A stretch of DNA of 64,000 nucleotides from positions 558,001-622,000 of the forward strand of contig MCFH01000026.1 of the NCBI GenBank assembly GCA_002104945.1, in the 5' to 3' direction. The position numbers and the translations under genes were made by a program. This document shows positions 24,011 through 34,918 of this stretch, in pieces. Every line of letters begins with the position of its first letter. The first letter of the stretch is position 1. The notes beneath the pieces are model-generated. The model did not search any database. It worked only from the letters and a program-made list of their open reading frames with translations, and had not been told where the DNA came from. Source of the stretch: Piromyces finnis (Eukaryota > Neocallimastigomycota > Neocallimastigomycetes > Neocallimastigales > Neocallimastigaceae).

Positions 24011-25913
24011 ATGAAAGATATTATTCTGGTAATATTTACATATATAACTATTATGTTATTTTTTTATGATGGATATGCTCCTACTATAAGTATTGAATCT
24101 AATGACATTCCAGATAAACTTATTAATCATTATGATTATGACAACGAAAATATCTTATTGAAAATAAAATAAAAGAAGGTTATTATAATTTATTGTAAAT
24201 ATGATATGTGTACTTTTTTTTAAAGAATGTCAAAATAAACCTTTTATTGAATTTAATAATAATATAATGGTACTATATATAGATATATATTAGGTGAATA
24301 TGGAAATAATTACAATACATCCTATTTTAATTGTACTTAAACTATTAATAATGAAAATAGTCATGTTTATATTAGTTGTAAAGCAGATAATCAATGCTTT
24401 TCAAATAAATGTATTAATAATATTTGTATAAATAATGAAGAAACTAATATTGAATGTTATGATACTTTACAAAACTTGATAGTATTTCATCAAAGCTTAA
24501 ACATTATACTCATTGTGGACATTTTCCTTTTTGCCCCTTGTATAAAATTTTAAAACTTAATTTCAAAATTTTATTTTATAAATTCAAGCATTATTTTTTT
24601 TATATTTTATAGTAATAATATATAATAATTAACATTTATAACTAATTATTTTATATAATATTATTAATATTTTTAATATTTATCAATAATTTAAATATTT
24701 TATTTATTATATTTATTACGATAATAATACCACTTATTATAATAAATTTTGCTAATTGAATCATTACTAAATTAAATCCATTACTATCAGAAGGTTCATA
24801 ACCTCTCTACTATTACTATATTCTTTTTCATTACAACTATTAAACGAACATTTTTCATCTTTTATAATTTAGTTATTGCTTATTCAAGTGTATTCTTAAA
24901 ACTTTTTTTATTAATTTTTAATATATTAGTGTGAAAATAAAATTTATTAAAAAATTAACTTTTTAACTTTTATGTAGATAAATATTTAGTTTTAGATAAT
25001 TTCCCCAAAGATGCATATTTACATGCTAGTTTTACATGTACTAAATGTATATATGCAATGATAGAAACGAGTATATATTTTTTAGAGATGGTTTACTTTA
25101 TTGTTGTTATAGAGATAAAATGGTAATTTATGTTTTTCAATAATGGGTAGAACAAATCCTGATGGATAGGCACTTTGAGGATGATTTCCAGGTTTAATAT
25201 AATGATACCTGGAAATTGCTATTTTACAAGTAATGAAAGTGAAACAATTATTGAGAATTTTACTGGGTATATAAGAACAAAATTTTATGATATTGATTAT
25301 AATTATAATTGTGCTTTACTGTATTTGGTGTAGTTTTATGTATGGTATTGAAAATAGATGGATGAGTAGGTATTCTGATGTTAATAATATTAATTAAATA
25401 AATGGTAGTGGAATATATGACATAATAGGTTATTGAATTAATTATGATTCTATATTTGATAATATAATTAGTGGAATGATTAATATTACAAAACTAGCCG
25501 TAAATGGTTGGGGGGAAAAACTCAAAAAATTAGACATATATGAACAATTAATGAATGATATTAGATATTTAGATATAAGAGCTTTAACTGGTAAATATAT
25601 TAGTATGTTTATTACTCATAATGATTTTTATTGTATCAATAAAAAAAAACAGATGATTTATTTTTTTTTATATGGTATATTTAATAAAGCTATTGATTTT
25701 TTACATCTTAATCTAACTGAAAAAATTATTATTCATTTAAAGGAAGAAGAAATAAATGACAATCTAAAAGAAAATAAATTATATAAAGCAATTGCTGATA
25801 TTAGTGTAAATAATAATTCTAAAATATATATTGATTTACATTTTTATATACAAACATTAATATTAGAAGATGAGTGTAATTGTATTATCATAACACATGA
25901 AATTAGTTAGTAA
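24011..25913 (+). pseudogene. Decayed secreted Cys-rich protein with PI-PLC X-like domain
   Basis: Starts with an ATG and a signal-peptide-like segment (MKDIILVIFTYITIMLFFYD). Cys-rich pieces follow at about 24300-24480 (CKADNQCFSNKCINNICINN), with further pieces near 25060-25330. The last part, about 25340-25913, resembles a phosphatidylinositol-specific phospholipase C X-like domain: WMSRYSDVNNIN, an eroded GTHDSGTY-like region (INGSGIYDIIGY), then a 144-codon open frame with EQLMNDIRYLDIRA and EKIIIHLKEE. Bacterial-type and fungal members cleave phosphoinositides or GPI anchors. Several stops and frameshifts break the first 1.4 kb. Whether all pieces were one gene is inferred from order and strand. 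Confidence 0.6.
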
Positions 25914-25984
25914 TTTTATATGTTGCGTATTATATGAAGAGGTATCTGCATTCACAATTATTATCAGCTGCATTAAAATATTTT

Positions 25985-26765
25985 TTTACGTAATTAAAAA
26001 TTAATAGGCATTGAATTAACATATACCAAATACATAGACCGTTCTTTATCAATGTATTCATTATAAAAAAGATTGTGCAACTCTAACCCTATACCTTCTA
26101 TATAATATTCATTACCTATAGCAAAGAAGCTTTAACAACACCTTTAGCCCCGATAATACAACATTATTTAATTATTTTTTTTAATATTTTTATTATCTAA
26201 ATTAACAAAATTGATATCAAGTAGATAATATTTGTCAAATTCTTCAATTTCAAATTTCTGTTAGAAACTACTTTTATCATTATCAGTATAATTATCATAT
26301 TCATTATTGGTATCATTAATATTATTATCATTATTAATGTTATTTATATTATTATCAATGTTATTATTTGTATCAATTCATTTTCATCATTATAATTATT
26401 GTAATTATCATCGTTATCATTATCATTATTAACATTTTTATTATGTTCATTAATTCCTGGTTTAAAAACGCACAGCATATCTGAATCAACTATATAATCA
26501 ATTTTATGATCATCAAATCAATCAAAAATTTATGTAGGAAGTTGAATAATTTAATGTAAAGATCTTCAAAGATTTAGAGATGATTCCTATGTAAACAATA
26601 TATTATTGGTTTCTTCCAAATAATTTTTTACAGATTCAAAAAAAGTTTTTGGATGAATTTTTAAATTAAATACGGTAGGATGACAAAAATAAAAACGAAG
26701 TATAAATCCATTATACAAAACATTTAAAACTACATTACATCATATCCTGTATTCCATTTGACTTA
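25985..26765 (-). pseudogene. Unidentified Asn/Asp-rich coding remnant
   Basis: Minus-strand pieces without a full open frame: FCHPTVFNLKIHPKTFFESV near 26690-26610; a stretch ending MLCVFKPGINEHNKN followed by Asn/Asp runs near 26480-26270; FEIEEFDKYYLLDINFVNLD near 26270-26190; and GNEYYIEGIGLELHNLFYNE with EYIDKERSMYLVYVNSMPIN near 26120-26005. Amino-acid use is protein-like but broken by stops. I do not recognise the family. It lies tail to tail with the PI-PLC-like remnant. Confidence 0.4.
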
Positions 26766-26784
26766 CTATTTTCTTCCTTAACCT

Positions 26785-27190
26785 GTTTTGATGGTTACTG
26801 TTGATAGATTCTCAAAGATGATTCATCTAATTTCTTTTAAGAAAATACTCGATGCTAAACAAACAGCTACTACTTTTATTAAAAGTATATTCAAACTTCA
26901 TGGATTACCTTTTGATATTATTTATACTGATCGTGGTTCACAGTTTACTAGTGATCTTTAGAATAATTTAATGGAAATAACAAATGATCAAAAACATCTT
27001 ATAATAGCAGATACAAATGGTGTCTTTTTACTAAATTTATATGGAAGAACTTCACAGTTTACTAGTGATCTTTGGAATAATTTAATGGAAGAACTTAAAG
27101 CTTTAAAACTAAAATTGCTACCACTGATCATCATGAAACATTCGGGCAAGTTTTAAGATGTATTTCTTTTATTGAATAATATCTCCGTTG
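26785..27190 (+). pseudogene. Ty3/gypsy integrase core fragment with internal duplication
   Basis: Reads VTVDRFSKMIHLISFKKILD, then IFKLHGLPFDIIYTDRGSQF, the middle of the DDE core (second Asp in YTDRGSQF). The QFTSDL(W)NNLMEE part occurs twice, at about 26937-26978 and 27049-27090, with about 70 bp of unrelated sequence between and a TAG in the first copy. No RT, LTR or polypurine tract is seen nearby, so this is an isolated scrap. Confidence 0.8.
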
Positions 27191-27829
27191 TTATTCAAAG
27201 AGAATAAAAGAGAGAAAAAGAGAAAGGGAAAGAATGAATAACAACGAAAAAACAAGATTATTACAATATAAATTTTTTTCAATTGAACTCATCACTAATT
27301 TAAAAATTGAAATTTCAAAAATTTTTATATACATTATATTCCCAACTATAAATTATATTATGAATGTTAAAAATTATTATTGTATTTATTAGTATTTTTA
27401 TTGAAATTTGAAATAATATTCTTAATTATAAAATTATTATGGTATTAATGATACTTTTATGATATCAATAATATACGGTATTAGATTATATTTATTTTAT
27501 TTTTATTTTTTTTAACGACATCAAATATTTTTAAACTTTATTAAAATTATATATAAAATTAAAAATAATATAAAAATTAAACACAAATGAATAAAAATTG
27601 GGTATAATGTATCCGAGTTATTTTTAATTTTTATATATTTTAAATTATTTATTTCTTATTGTTATCGAAAGTTTTTTTAATTACTATTATATTATTTTTA
27701 TTGTATTATAATAATAACAACATTTTTACTCTATATAAAATATTTAAAATTTTATATTATTTTTTTTTTTTTATTTTTTGTAAAATGAATATATATATAT
27801 TCTCATTTTTTTCTCTTTTCATAATTAAT
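27191..27829. other. AT-rich intergenic region
   Basis: No gene seen. It contains an AG-rich stretch at 27200-27235 and the second copy (27579-27612) of the 34-bp dispersed repeat found at 1477-1510. Confidence 0.6.
27579..27612. repeat. Dispersed 34-bp repeat, copy 2
   Basis: Same 34 bases as 1477-1510, same orientation, about 26 kb away. Confidence 0.7.
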
Positions 27830-30640
27830 TTACCAAATTGAACACTTTTGTTCTGGATTCATTGGTGAATTGACTGGACAATTGAAAACTTCAGCGAAAT
27901 GTTTTGAATTTCTTAAAACACCCTTAACACGCCATTCACTTGGAGCATGATTATCTTGAGATAATCTTTGAACAGCAACTTCTGGTCTCATTTTGGAACA
28001 CCAAATTTGACCAAATGAGATAAAGAATAATTGATCTCTGGTATATTTAGTGAAATCTGGGAGTATCTTATTACGTTCTTTGGCCTTATCTGCATCTTTG
28101 TTCATAGATATTTTCCAAGCCTCATAGGCACGATCAACACCACCGTTATCAGAAATGTTTTCATTAAGAGTAAACTATTAAAATAAATAATTAAAATTTA
28201 TTAATATATATGTCGTTATAAGATATAATATATTATTATATTGTTGTTGCAATGTTGCAATAATCTTTAGTCTTTAAATATTTAACTTACTTCACCATCA
28301 ACGTTGTGATTATTTCCATCACTTCCTACTATTGTATAATTTGAATATCTAACATTTTGTTATTTTTTCAATAAATATGTTTTATAAATATTATTAATAA
28401 AGAAATTTAAAAGTATTTTATATATATATATTTGAAAATAAATTTGAAAATAGTTACTGATCAACGAAACATTGAGATGCATTGCTGAAGTTTTCTGCAG
28501 TTGATAAAGACCACTATTTTTTTTTTTTTTAAAAAAAATATTTTATTCAATTAATATTTTTGAAAAATATAAATAATGTTTATATTACAGATTTTCCAAT
28601 ATATATTTATTTTTATTATAATTATAAGATATATTGTAGTTTTTTATATATCGAAGATTTTATATAAAATACTCACCCAATTAGTCATACTACCATCCAT
28701 ATCAAATTGTCTACCAGTACCATCAAATGCATGTGTTAATTCATGTCCAACAAGCATACCAAGACCACCATAATTAATATAATCTGGTTCATGTGAATCA
28801 TAAAATGGTGATTGTAAAATACCAGCAAGAATATTGATAGAATTATCTGGTGGGTAATAGAAACCATTGAAAGTCTAATTTATATTAATAATAAAAAAAA
28901 AGATTAATATTAACAAAATATTTAATTTTAAGAATTGAAAATAATATGTATATTAAATATTTACTTGTGGAGAGTAACGCCAGTCTGAAGATGGTTCAAT
29001 AACACGGTTTAAATCGTTTCTATAATACATGTTAAGGTAACTAATAACATTACCAAGATAATCATCTGGATCAATTTCTAAAAGTTCATACTTTTTAGTC
29101 ATCTTTTCAAGATCTAAAAGATAATCTGGATAGGCAATATTTTCCTTAATCTTCATGACTTTTTCAATAGCATAATCACTAGTTTCTTTATCAAGCCATT
29201 CCATTTGTGGAATTCTTTCAATCATAGATTGTTTAATATTTTTAAATACTTCTTCAACAGCTGGTTTAGTGTCAGAGTCAAATGCTTCTTCAACAAAATA
29301 TTTACCAACAGCCATTTCCATCATATCATCAACCATTGAAGAACATTTACTATATAATGGGGTTTCAACACTACCACCTTTTTTTTTTTTTATTTTAGAA
29401 AAATATTTATTAAATATGTTATATAAATTGATTTTTAAATTTTATGATATATTTTATATTTTAGAATTGTTTTCGATATACTTACCATACATAAAATTGC
29501 TAAATTCTTTAACTGGACCTTGAAGATCACTAGATAAGTATTCATAGAATCTGTCAATTACTCTCCTAAATTTTTATTATATATGATTTATTAATATTTG
29601 ATAGGAAATGTTATGATTGAATAATAACAAATTATATTTTATATTTTATTTTTGTTAAATCTATAAATAATATATTATTATAGATTTTTTAAAATTTACC
29701 ATTCTAAATAGTAGGCAATAGTATCAACATCAGTTTCTTCAAGAATCTCATTTAATTTTGCTAAATAGTCTGGTGTCATATCGATAAAGATGGTTTCATT
29801 ATCGAATTCAAAATTGATGTTATGATTGGCAAGTCTTTTCTTAAAGAATAAACTCCAATTGATTTTTGGATATTTTTCTGATAACTCAACAATAGTACGT
29901 TTATTATAATAAAATTGAGGATTTTGTAATTTTACACTATTGACAGCAATATGTTTTTTAATTTAATTTTTTAAAAAGAATTACAAAAGATAATTTAATA
30001 AAAAAAATTAAATAAAAAATAATTATTTTTTATGCTGAAAAAGAAAATAAATTATTCTTTTACCTTGGTACATAAGCATCGGCTATCTTTTTCTCAAATT
30101 CTAAAATAGAATCAGTCATAACATCAATGTCTCTTTCGTTATTATCAAATATTAAGGTTAATATGTTTTTAATGTATTTTCTTAATTCAACCATAAGACT
30201 TTCATATGAGTAGTAATCCTTACTTAAGGTTAAACCATTTTGAAGAAAAGCAATGAGGTAATGATTAGCTTTTTCATAATCTGTATGTCCCCCAATCTTA
30301 AAGAATGGGAATACACCATATTTATTAAGAGTAATAATTTCTTCAGTTAAACCATCTACATCCTTGTAACTTTCTCTATTTTCATAAATTTTCAATTTAT
30401 CGTATAAATCTATTAATGGTTGCTTTCCCTTTGCATTAATTTTATCAACATCCATACAAGTATTGAAAATAGTTTTTAATTTATTAAATAAATTTTTATC
30501 CAATTCTTGTTCTTCTGGACTTAAATTTTCATTGACTTTATAGTCACGTTCAAGAATATTCTTTATAATGTTCTTTATTTATTATATATAGATATTTATT
30601 AATAATAGTTCATTTTTTATGATTATTCAAAATTCAAAAA

Positions 30641-30671
<31 letters not shown>

Positions 30672-31383
30672 TACCATATTTCTTGAATTTCCTATAATAG
30701 AAGTACTAATACTAACAGAGTCTGATGGAATTTCATTTTGTTCCTATTATTTTTGTATTTAAAAAAAAATAAATAAAAATTTTTATTCAATAAATACATT
30801 AATTTTATGTGTATAAATACCATCCAACCACCACATGCATATTGATAGAAATCATCACATGGATTAACAGTGGTATCCATACTACTTAATATTTTTTTAG
30901 AAGACTCTATACATTCATCTGTCATACAAATCTAAAATTTTACAAAATTATAATTAATAAAATTTTTTTATTTATAGTTTTTATTTTTTGTCAGAAATAA
31001 AAGTATTAATAAACATATATCTTTAAATTCATATATTTTTAATATATTACTTCATCTTTTTTATATTTAATTTTTTCATTTTTATCTTCCTTTTCTTTTT
31101 CTTTTTCTTCCTTTTCTTTTTCTTTTTCTTCCTTTTTCTCTTCTTTTTCTTTTTCTTTCTCTTCTTTATTTACTTTTCTTTCTTCTTGTCTTTTTGCCTT
31201 TCTTATAAATTCTGTATGAATATCTTGATTTTGTAAATTGATATTATTACCAAAAATATCTTCAATATTTTGTGGTTCAATTTCTTCACTACCACTTCCC
31301 ATTTTTTCAGCAAAAGGTAAAGATAATACCTTTAGATTTAATGAAAGAAAAGTGAGAATAACACCAATTTGTTGGAATTTCAT
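27830..31383 (-). CDS. Secreted M13 (neprilysin-type) metallopeptidase, 11 exons
   Basis: Exons on the minus strand: 31383-31051, 30931-30821, 30743-30675, 30572-30064, 29936-29700, 29565-29486, 29377-28965, 28874-28677, 28513-28458, 28348-28291, 28174-27830. All introns are GT-AG, 51-154 bp, and the joined frame is open: 802 residues. A signal peptide ([20 protein letters not shown]) is followed by a Lys/Glu-rich linker (about 67-108), then the peptidase domain starting with [13 protein letters not shown] and [14 protein letters not shown]. Zinc ligands are His628 and His632 in GHELTHAFD and Glu693 in ENISDNGG, with Asp697; the ligand spacing matches neprilysin. The C-terminus CSIW matches the family's CxxW end. 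It probably cleaves small peptides outside the cell. Neprilysin has a membrane anchor; this one has a cleavable signal instead. No defects seen. Exon ends were placed by splice sites and family conservation. Confidence 0.93.
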
Positions 31384-32040
31384 TTTTTAAGATAATTTAA
31401 TAATTAAAATTAATAATATTTTTAAATCTATTTTTTTTGTTTAAAGGTATAATAAAATAATATAAATAATAGTTTTTTTTTGTACATTTTGAATCTATTT
31501 ATAATAAAAAAAATTATTTTAATATTATAAATTAAAAAAGGGTAACTTTTCATTTGCTAATTAAAAATGATTTTATGAATTAAATGAGTTATTTAATTTA
31601 TTTTTTATATAAAATTTAGTTTTAATATGAATCAAAATTAAACTAAATAATATAGGAGATATTATTTAAAAGTTTACAAAGATATTATTATTATCATAAT
31701 AATTATTTTTATGATATTATAATTACAATAACTATGAACTATTATATAAAATATAAACTATTTAGTTATTACCTTTTTATATAATAGTTATAATTAGTTG
31801 GAATTTAGTTCGTTTTATTTTTTTTATATAAAATATAAATTAGAAGAAAATTAAGGAATACATTTGTATTAAGGAGTTTTATAAATTAAAAATAGATGGA
31901 ACGTTTGATCAATTTTTAATAATAATAAAGGATCACCTAATAATTTTTAATTCAATAAATTCTTTTGATCCTTTTCACTTTTATTAATTTTTAAAATTAA
32001 AATTATATTAAGCAATGTTTTTACTAAAAAGATAAATCTT

Positions 32041-32367
32041 TAATAAAATAAAATTATGTATATAAATTGATTTAGATATCTAATTCATAAATAATTTTAA
32101 TAAAATAAAATTATGTATATAAATTGATTTAGATATCTAATTCATAAATAATTTTAATAAAATAAAATTATGTATATAAATTGATTTAGATATCTAATTC
32201 ATAAATAATTTTAAGATATTATAAGAAATACAAAACAAATTAAAAATTAGTATTATTTAAAAAATTAATAAAATAAAATTATGTATATAAATTATAATTC
32301 ATAAATAATTTTAAGATATTATAAGAAATACAAAACAAATTAAAAATTAGTATTATTTAAAAAATAA
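32041..32367. repeat. Three 57-bp tandem units plus a larger duplication
   Basis: The unit TAATAAAATAAAATTATGTA followed by TATAAATTGATTTAGATATC and TAATTCATAAATAATTT occurs three times at 32041-32211. A second-level duplication of about 70 bp (starting TTCATAAATAATTTTAAGAT) is present at 32198-32266 and 32299-32367. Confidence 0.9.
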
Positions 32368-32640
32368 CTATAAATAAATAATAACTTTATTATATAAATT
32401 CCTTTTATTCTACTAAATTATTGACCAATAAAATGAATATTTTATAGTAATTTTGGGAAACATCCCATTTTAAAAAAACAAAAATTGATCAATAAAATTT
32501 ATGGAATCTTATTAAAAACTTTGTGTATATAAAAATAAGAAATATAATAATAGTTGTTCAAATAATTTTTATATTATTTTTTAATATGTTCAATTAGCAA
32601 TTATTTATTTATTATTAATACTTTCAAATAAATAACTAGT

Positions 32641-32760
32641 AATATTAAAAAATAATGAGATTAAAATGGTAATGAAATATTTAAAAAAAAGAAAAAGAAG
32701 AATATTAAAAAATAATGAGATTAAAATGGTAATGAAATATTTAAAAAAAAAAAAAGAAAA
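32641..32760. repeat. Two-copy 60-bp tandem repeat
   Basis: The unit starting AATATTAAAAAATAATGAGA occurs twice, differing only in the closing A/G run. Confidence 0.95.
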
Positions 32761-33188
32761 GTATATTAAATGAAAAAAAAATATTAATAAAAAAATTATT
32801 ATATCAGGCTAAAAATGTGAAAGTGATTTTTAATATAGAAATATTAATAGATATATAAAACAATATTTTTAGCTGATAATATTAAAAAATATTTTATTAA
32901 GCTTGAACTATGTGGATTGTATGTTTATATTATTCTTTTACATTACATATTATATTATTACATTACATTCTTTTACATTTTTACACTGTAAATAATAATA
33001 ATGCAGAATATATGAAACTTATTTATATATATATTGTATTTTATTAGGCATTCAAGCCACAATGTAAATGTATAAATATATGTAGTTTGAGTAGGTTGAA
33101 TTATTTTACTATTAATTAAAGTTTGATAAAAATTTTAGGATGATAATAATAAAAATTTATTAAAAATTAAAATTTGATTTTTAAATTT

Positions 33189-33340
33189 AATTAGAGGTGT
33201 TTATTATCATAGATTTTGGAACTAAACTTTTTAAATTTTAATTAGAGGTGTTTATTACTTATCCTAGATTTTGGAACTAAACTTTTTAAATTTTAATTAG
33301 AGGTGTTTATTACTTATCCTAGATTTTGGAACTAAACTAA
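33189..33340. repeat. Three-copy tandem repeat, 51-55 bp
   Basis: The unit AATTAGAGGTGTTTATTACT followed by TATCCTAGATTTTGGAACTA and AACTTTTTAAATTTT starts at 33189, 33240 and 33295. The first copy lacks four bases. Confidence 0.9.
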
Positions 33341-33360
33341 TATTAAATAAAACTCTTTTT

Positions 33361-33592
33361 TATTAATAATTACATAAAATAAATTAAAATAGTCGTGTAA
33401 TAACGTGACTAAAAATAAATTGAGGCGTAAATAAATTCACAAGATAAAAATTTTAAATGATAAATTTATTTTATTAATTTATTTTTATTAATAATATTTT
33501 ATAATAAAAATATTCTATTAATAATTACATAAAATAAATTAAAATAGGCATGTAATAACTTGACTAAAAGCAATTGAGGCGTAAATAAATTT
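33361..33592. repeat. Duplicated 77-bp sequence
   Basis: A stretch starting TATTAATAATTACATAAAAT and ending AATTGAGGCGTAAATAAATT occurs at 33361-33437 and again at 33516-33592 with a few substitutions. Confidence 0.85.
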
Positions 33593-33792
33593 AAGTGATA
33601 ACATAAATTTATTTTATTAATTTAAATAATAGAAACATAAAATTATAACATAATTTTATGTTATATGTTATGTAAATAATTTCATTTATATATTTATTTT
33701 TATTAATAATATTTTATATTTATATTTATTATATTTTTATTATACTTTAATACTAATTACTTTTATACTAATTTCATTTATATACTTATTTT

Positions 33793-34022
33793 TGTTAAAC
33801 ATTAATAATCTAACTTAAATCTAGAAATATGTAGAATAGAATAGAATTATGTATTACTAATATATTTAGTCATAGAATATTCTCATGATAAATAATACGC
33901 CACAATTCTTAGTATAAATAGAGAATAAATTTATGAACTATTTATGTACTTTGTAATTACCTTTTTATTAATAATATTAATAAATAAAGTTTATATTAAA
34001 AACAATATTATAAATTTTCTCA
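33793..34022 (+). repeat. Element C 5' LTR (230 bp)
   Basis: Starts TGTTAAACATTAATAAT and ends AAATTTTCTCA, preceded by ATTTT. Partner LTR at 54710-54939. Confidence 0.93.
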
Positions 34023-34035
34023 GATTAAGAGTCTC
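34022..34035 (+). promoter_or_regulatory. Element C primer binding site, complementary to a tRNA anticodon arm
   Basis: AGATTAAGAGTCTC starts at the last LTR base. Its complement contains GACTCTTAATCT, the usual anticodon stem-loop of tRNA-Lys(CUU), and not a CCA end. Copia-type elements such as Drosophila copia are known to prime from a tRNA half cut in the anticodon loop. The same sequence follows another LTR-like end at 61543. Confidence 0.6.
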
Positions 34036-34052
34036 ACAACTTTCTTATTATC

Positions 34053-34280
34053 ATGGACTACAATTTATTCAAAGGCCCTTCTCTCAATGGATCCAACTTT
34101 AATGCCTGGTACAACCGTACCAAGAACACTTTGACTGCATTCCAACTTAGTCAATACATTGAATCTGACGTCATTAATGATTTAAAGAAAAATAATATTA
34201 CTCCGGATGTTTTAAATAATGTCAGAATCGAAAATGCTAAAGCTCTCAGTATCACCTATGGAAGTATAGATGATAACATT
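34053..34280 (+). pseudogene. gag: Element C gag, N-terminal fragment
   Basis: Starts MDYNLFKGPSLNGSNFNAWY, the copia-type gag opening (LNGxNFxxWxxxM-like). It continues to about codon 76 (YGSIDDNI), where it runs into an inverted gypsy RNase H fragment. The rest of gag, including any zinc knuckle, is missing; pol resumes 16 kb downstream. Confidence 0.85.
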
Positions 34281-34282
34281 CA

Positions 34283-34470
34283 TAGCCATTCTTCAAGAGC
34301 AACTATAATAGCTAAAAGTTCCTTGTCATAAATGGGATAGTTTCTTTGACAACTCGTCAAACTTTTAGAAAGAAATGCAATAGGATGTAATTTGCCATCA
34401 AATTCTTGAGAGAGAATAGCACCGATAGCATAATTACTAGCATCAGTTTCTACAATAAATTGTTTATTAC
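34283..34470 (-). pseudogene. Element E RNase H fragment
   Basis: Minus strand reads [20 protein letters not shown], then [20 protein letters not shown], then [18 protein letters not shown], the start of a Ty3/gypsy RNase H domain. It is similar to but distinct from the element D copy at 36670-36880. It abuts the element D LTR at 34471 and is probably the downstream part of the element whose gag-protease lies at 39932-41404; the RT between them is missing. Confidence 0.85.
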
Positions 34471-34907
34471 TGTAACAACGCGAGAGACTCAGGTTAACAC
34501 AATACTAATTAACTATTTTTTGTATTAATAGTATATTTTATTAATAATTTGATTATTTAATATTATTAATACAAATTAACCTTAATACTAATTTTAAAGA
34601 CTAAATTTACATGAATTCTATAAATTATTTATATTTACTATTTATAAATATTCTTATTTAATAATTATGAATAAACATTATTCATATTGATTGGTAACTT
34701 CAATTATTTAAATAAAAAAGAAGAAATAGAAATAGACAAATATTATGGATTAAATATAGCAATCGCTATATTTAATCCATAATATAGAGAACCCGGAGTC
34801 GAACACATGACAAGTAGGTCAGCGTCCAACAACCTGAAGGCGAAGCCAGCTTGGGGAACCCCGAAATACAATTTTGGTGAAAAGGTACAAAACCTTTATA
34901 CGTTACA
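34471..34907 (-). repeat. Element D 3' LTR (437 bp)
   Basis: Ends TGTAAC and GTTACA. It contains a perfect 21-bp-stem hairpin (34740-34785) with loop AATC. In element sense it is preceded by the purine run AGAAGGAGGGCAT (34908-34920), the likely polypurine tract. In element sense the LTR also carries GTTCGACTC, a match to the Pol III B-box consensus. Confidence 0.93.
34740..34785. repeat. 21-bp-stem hairpin in the element D LTR
   Basis: Arms ATATTATGGATTAAATATAGC and its reverse complement with a 4-base loop AATC. In the other LTR (39764-39809) and in the partial LTR at 46625 the same stem carries loop GATT, the reverse complement of AATC. Confidence 0.92.
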
Positions 34908-34918
34908 ATGCCCTCCTT

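Larger units (their letters stand above)
31384..33787. other. AT-rich intergenic region with several small tandem repeats
   Basis: About 2.4 kb upstream of the peptidase gene. No gene seen. The first few hundred bases should hold the peptidase promoter. The rest carries the tandem repeats listed next. The far end is probably part of a gypsy-type LTR split by copia element C. Confidence 0.6.

Noticed and set aside
30640-30672. ATT repeat run near 30650 as an independent satellite
   Set aside because: It is the start of intron 3 of the M13 peptidase gene, directly next to the splice donor; short and simple.
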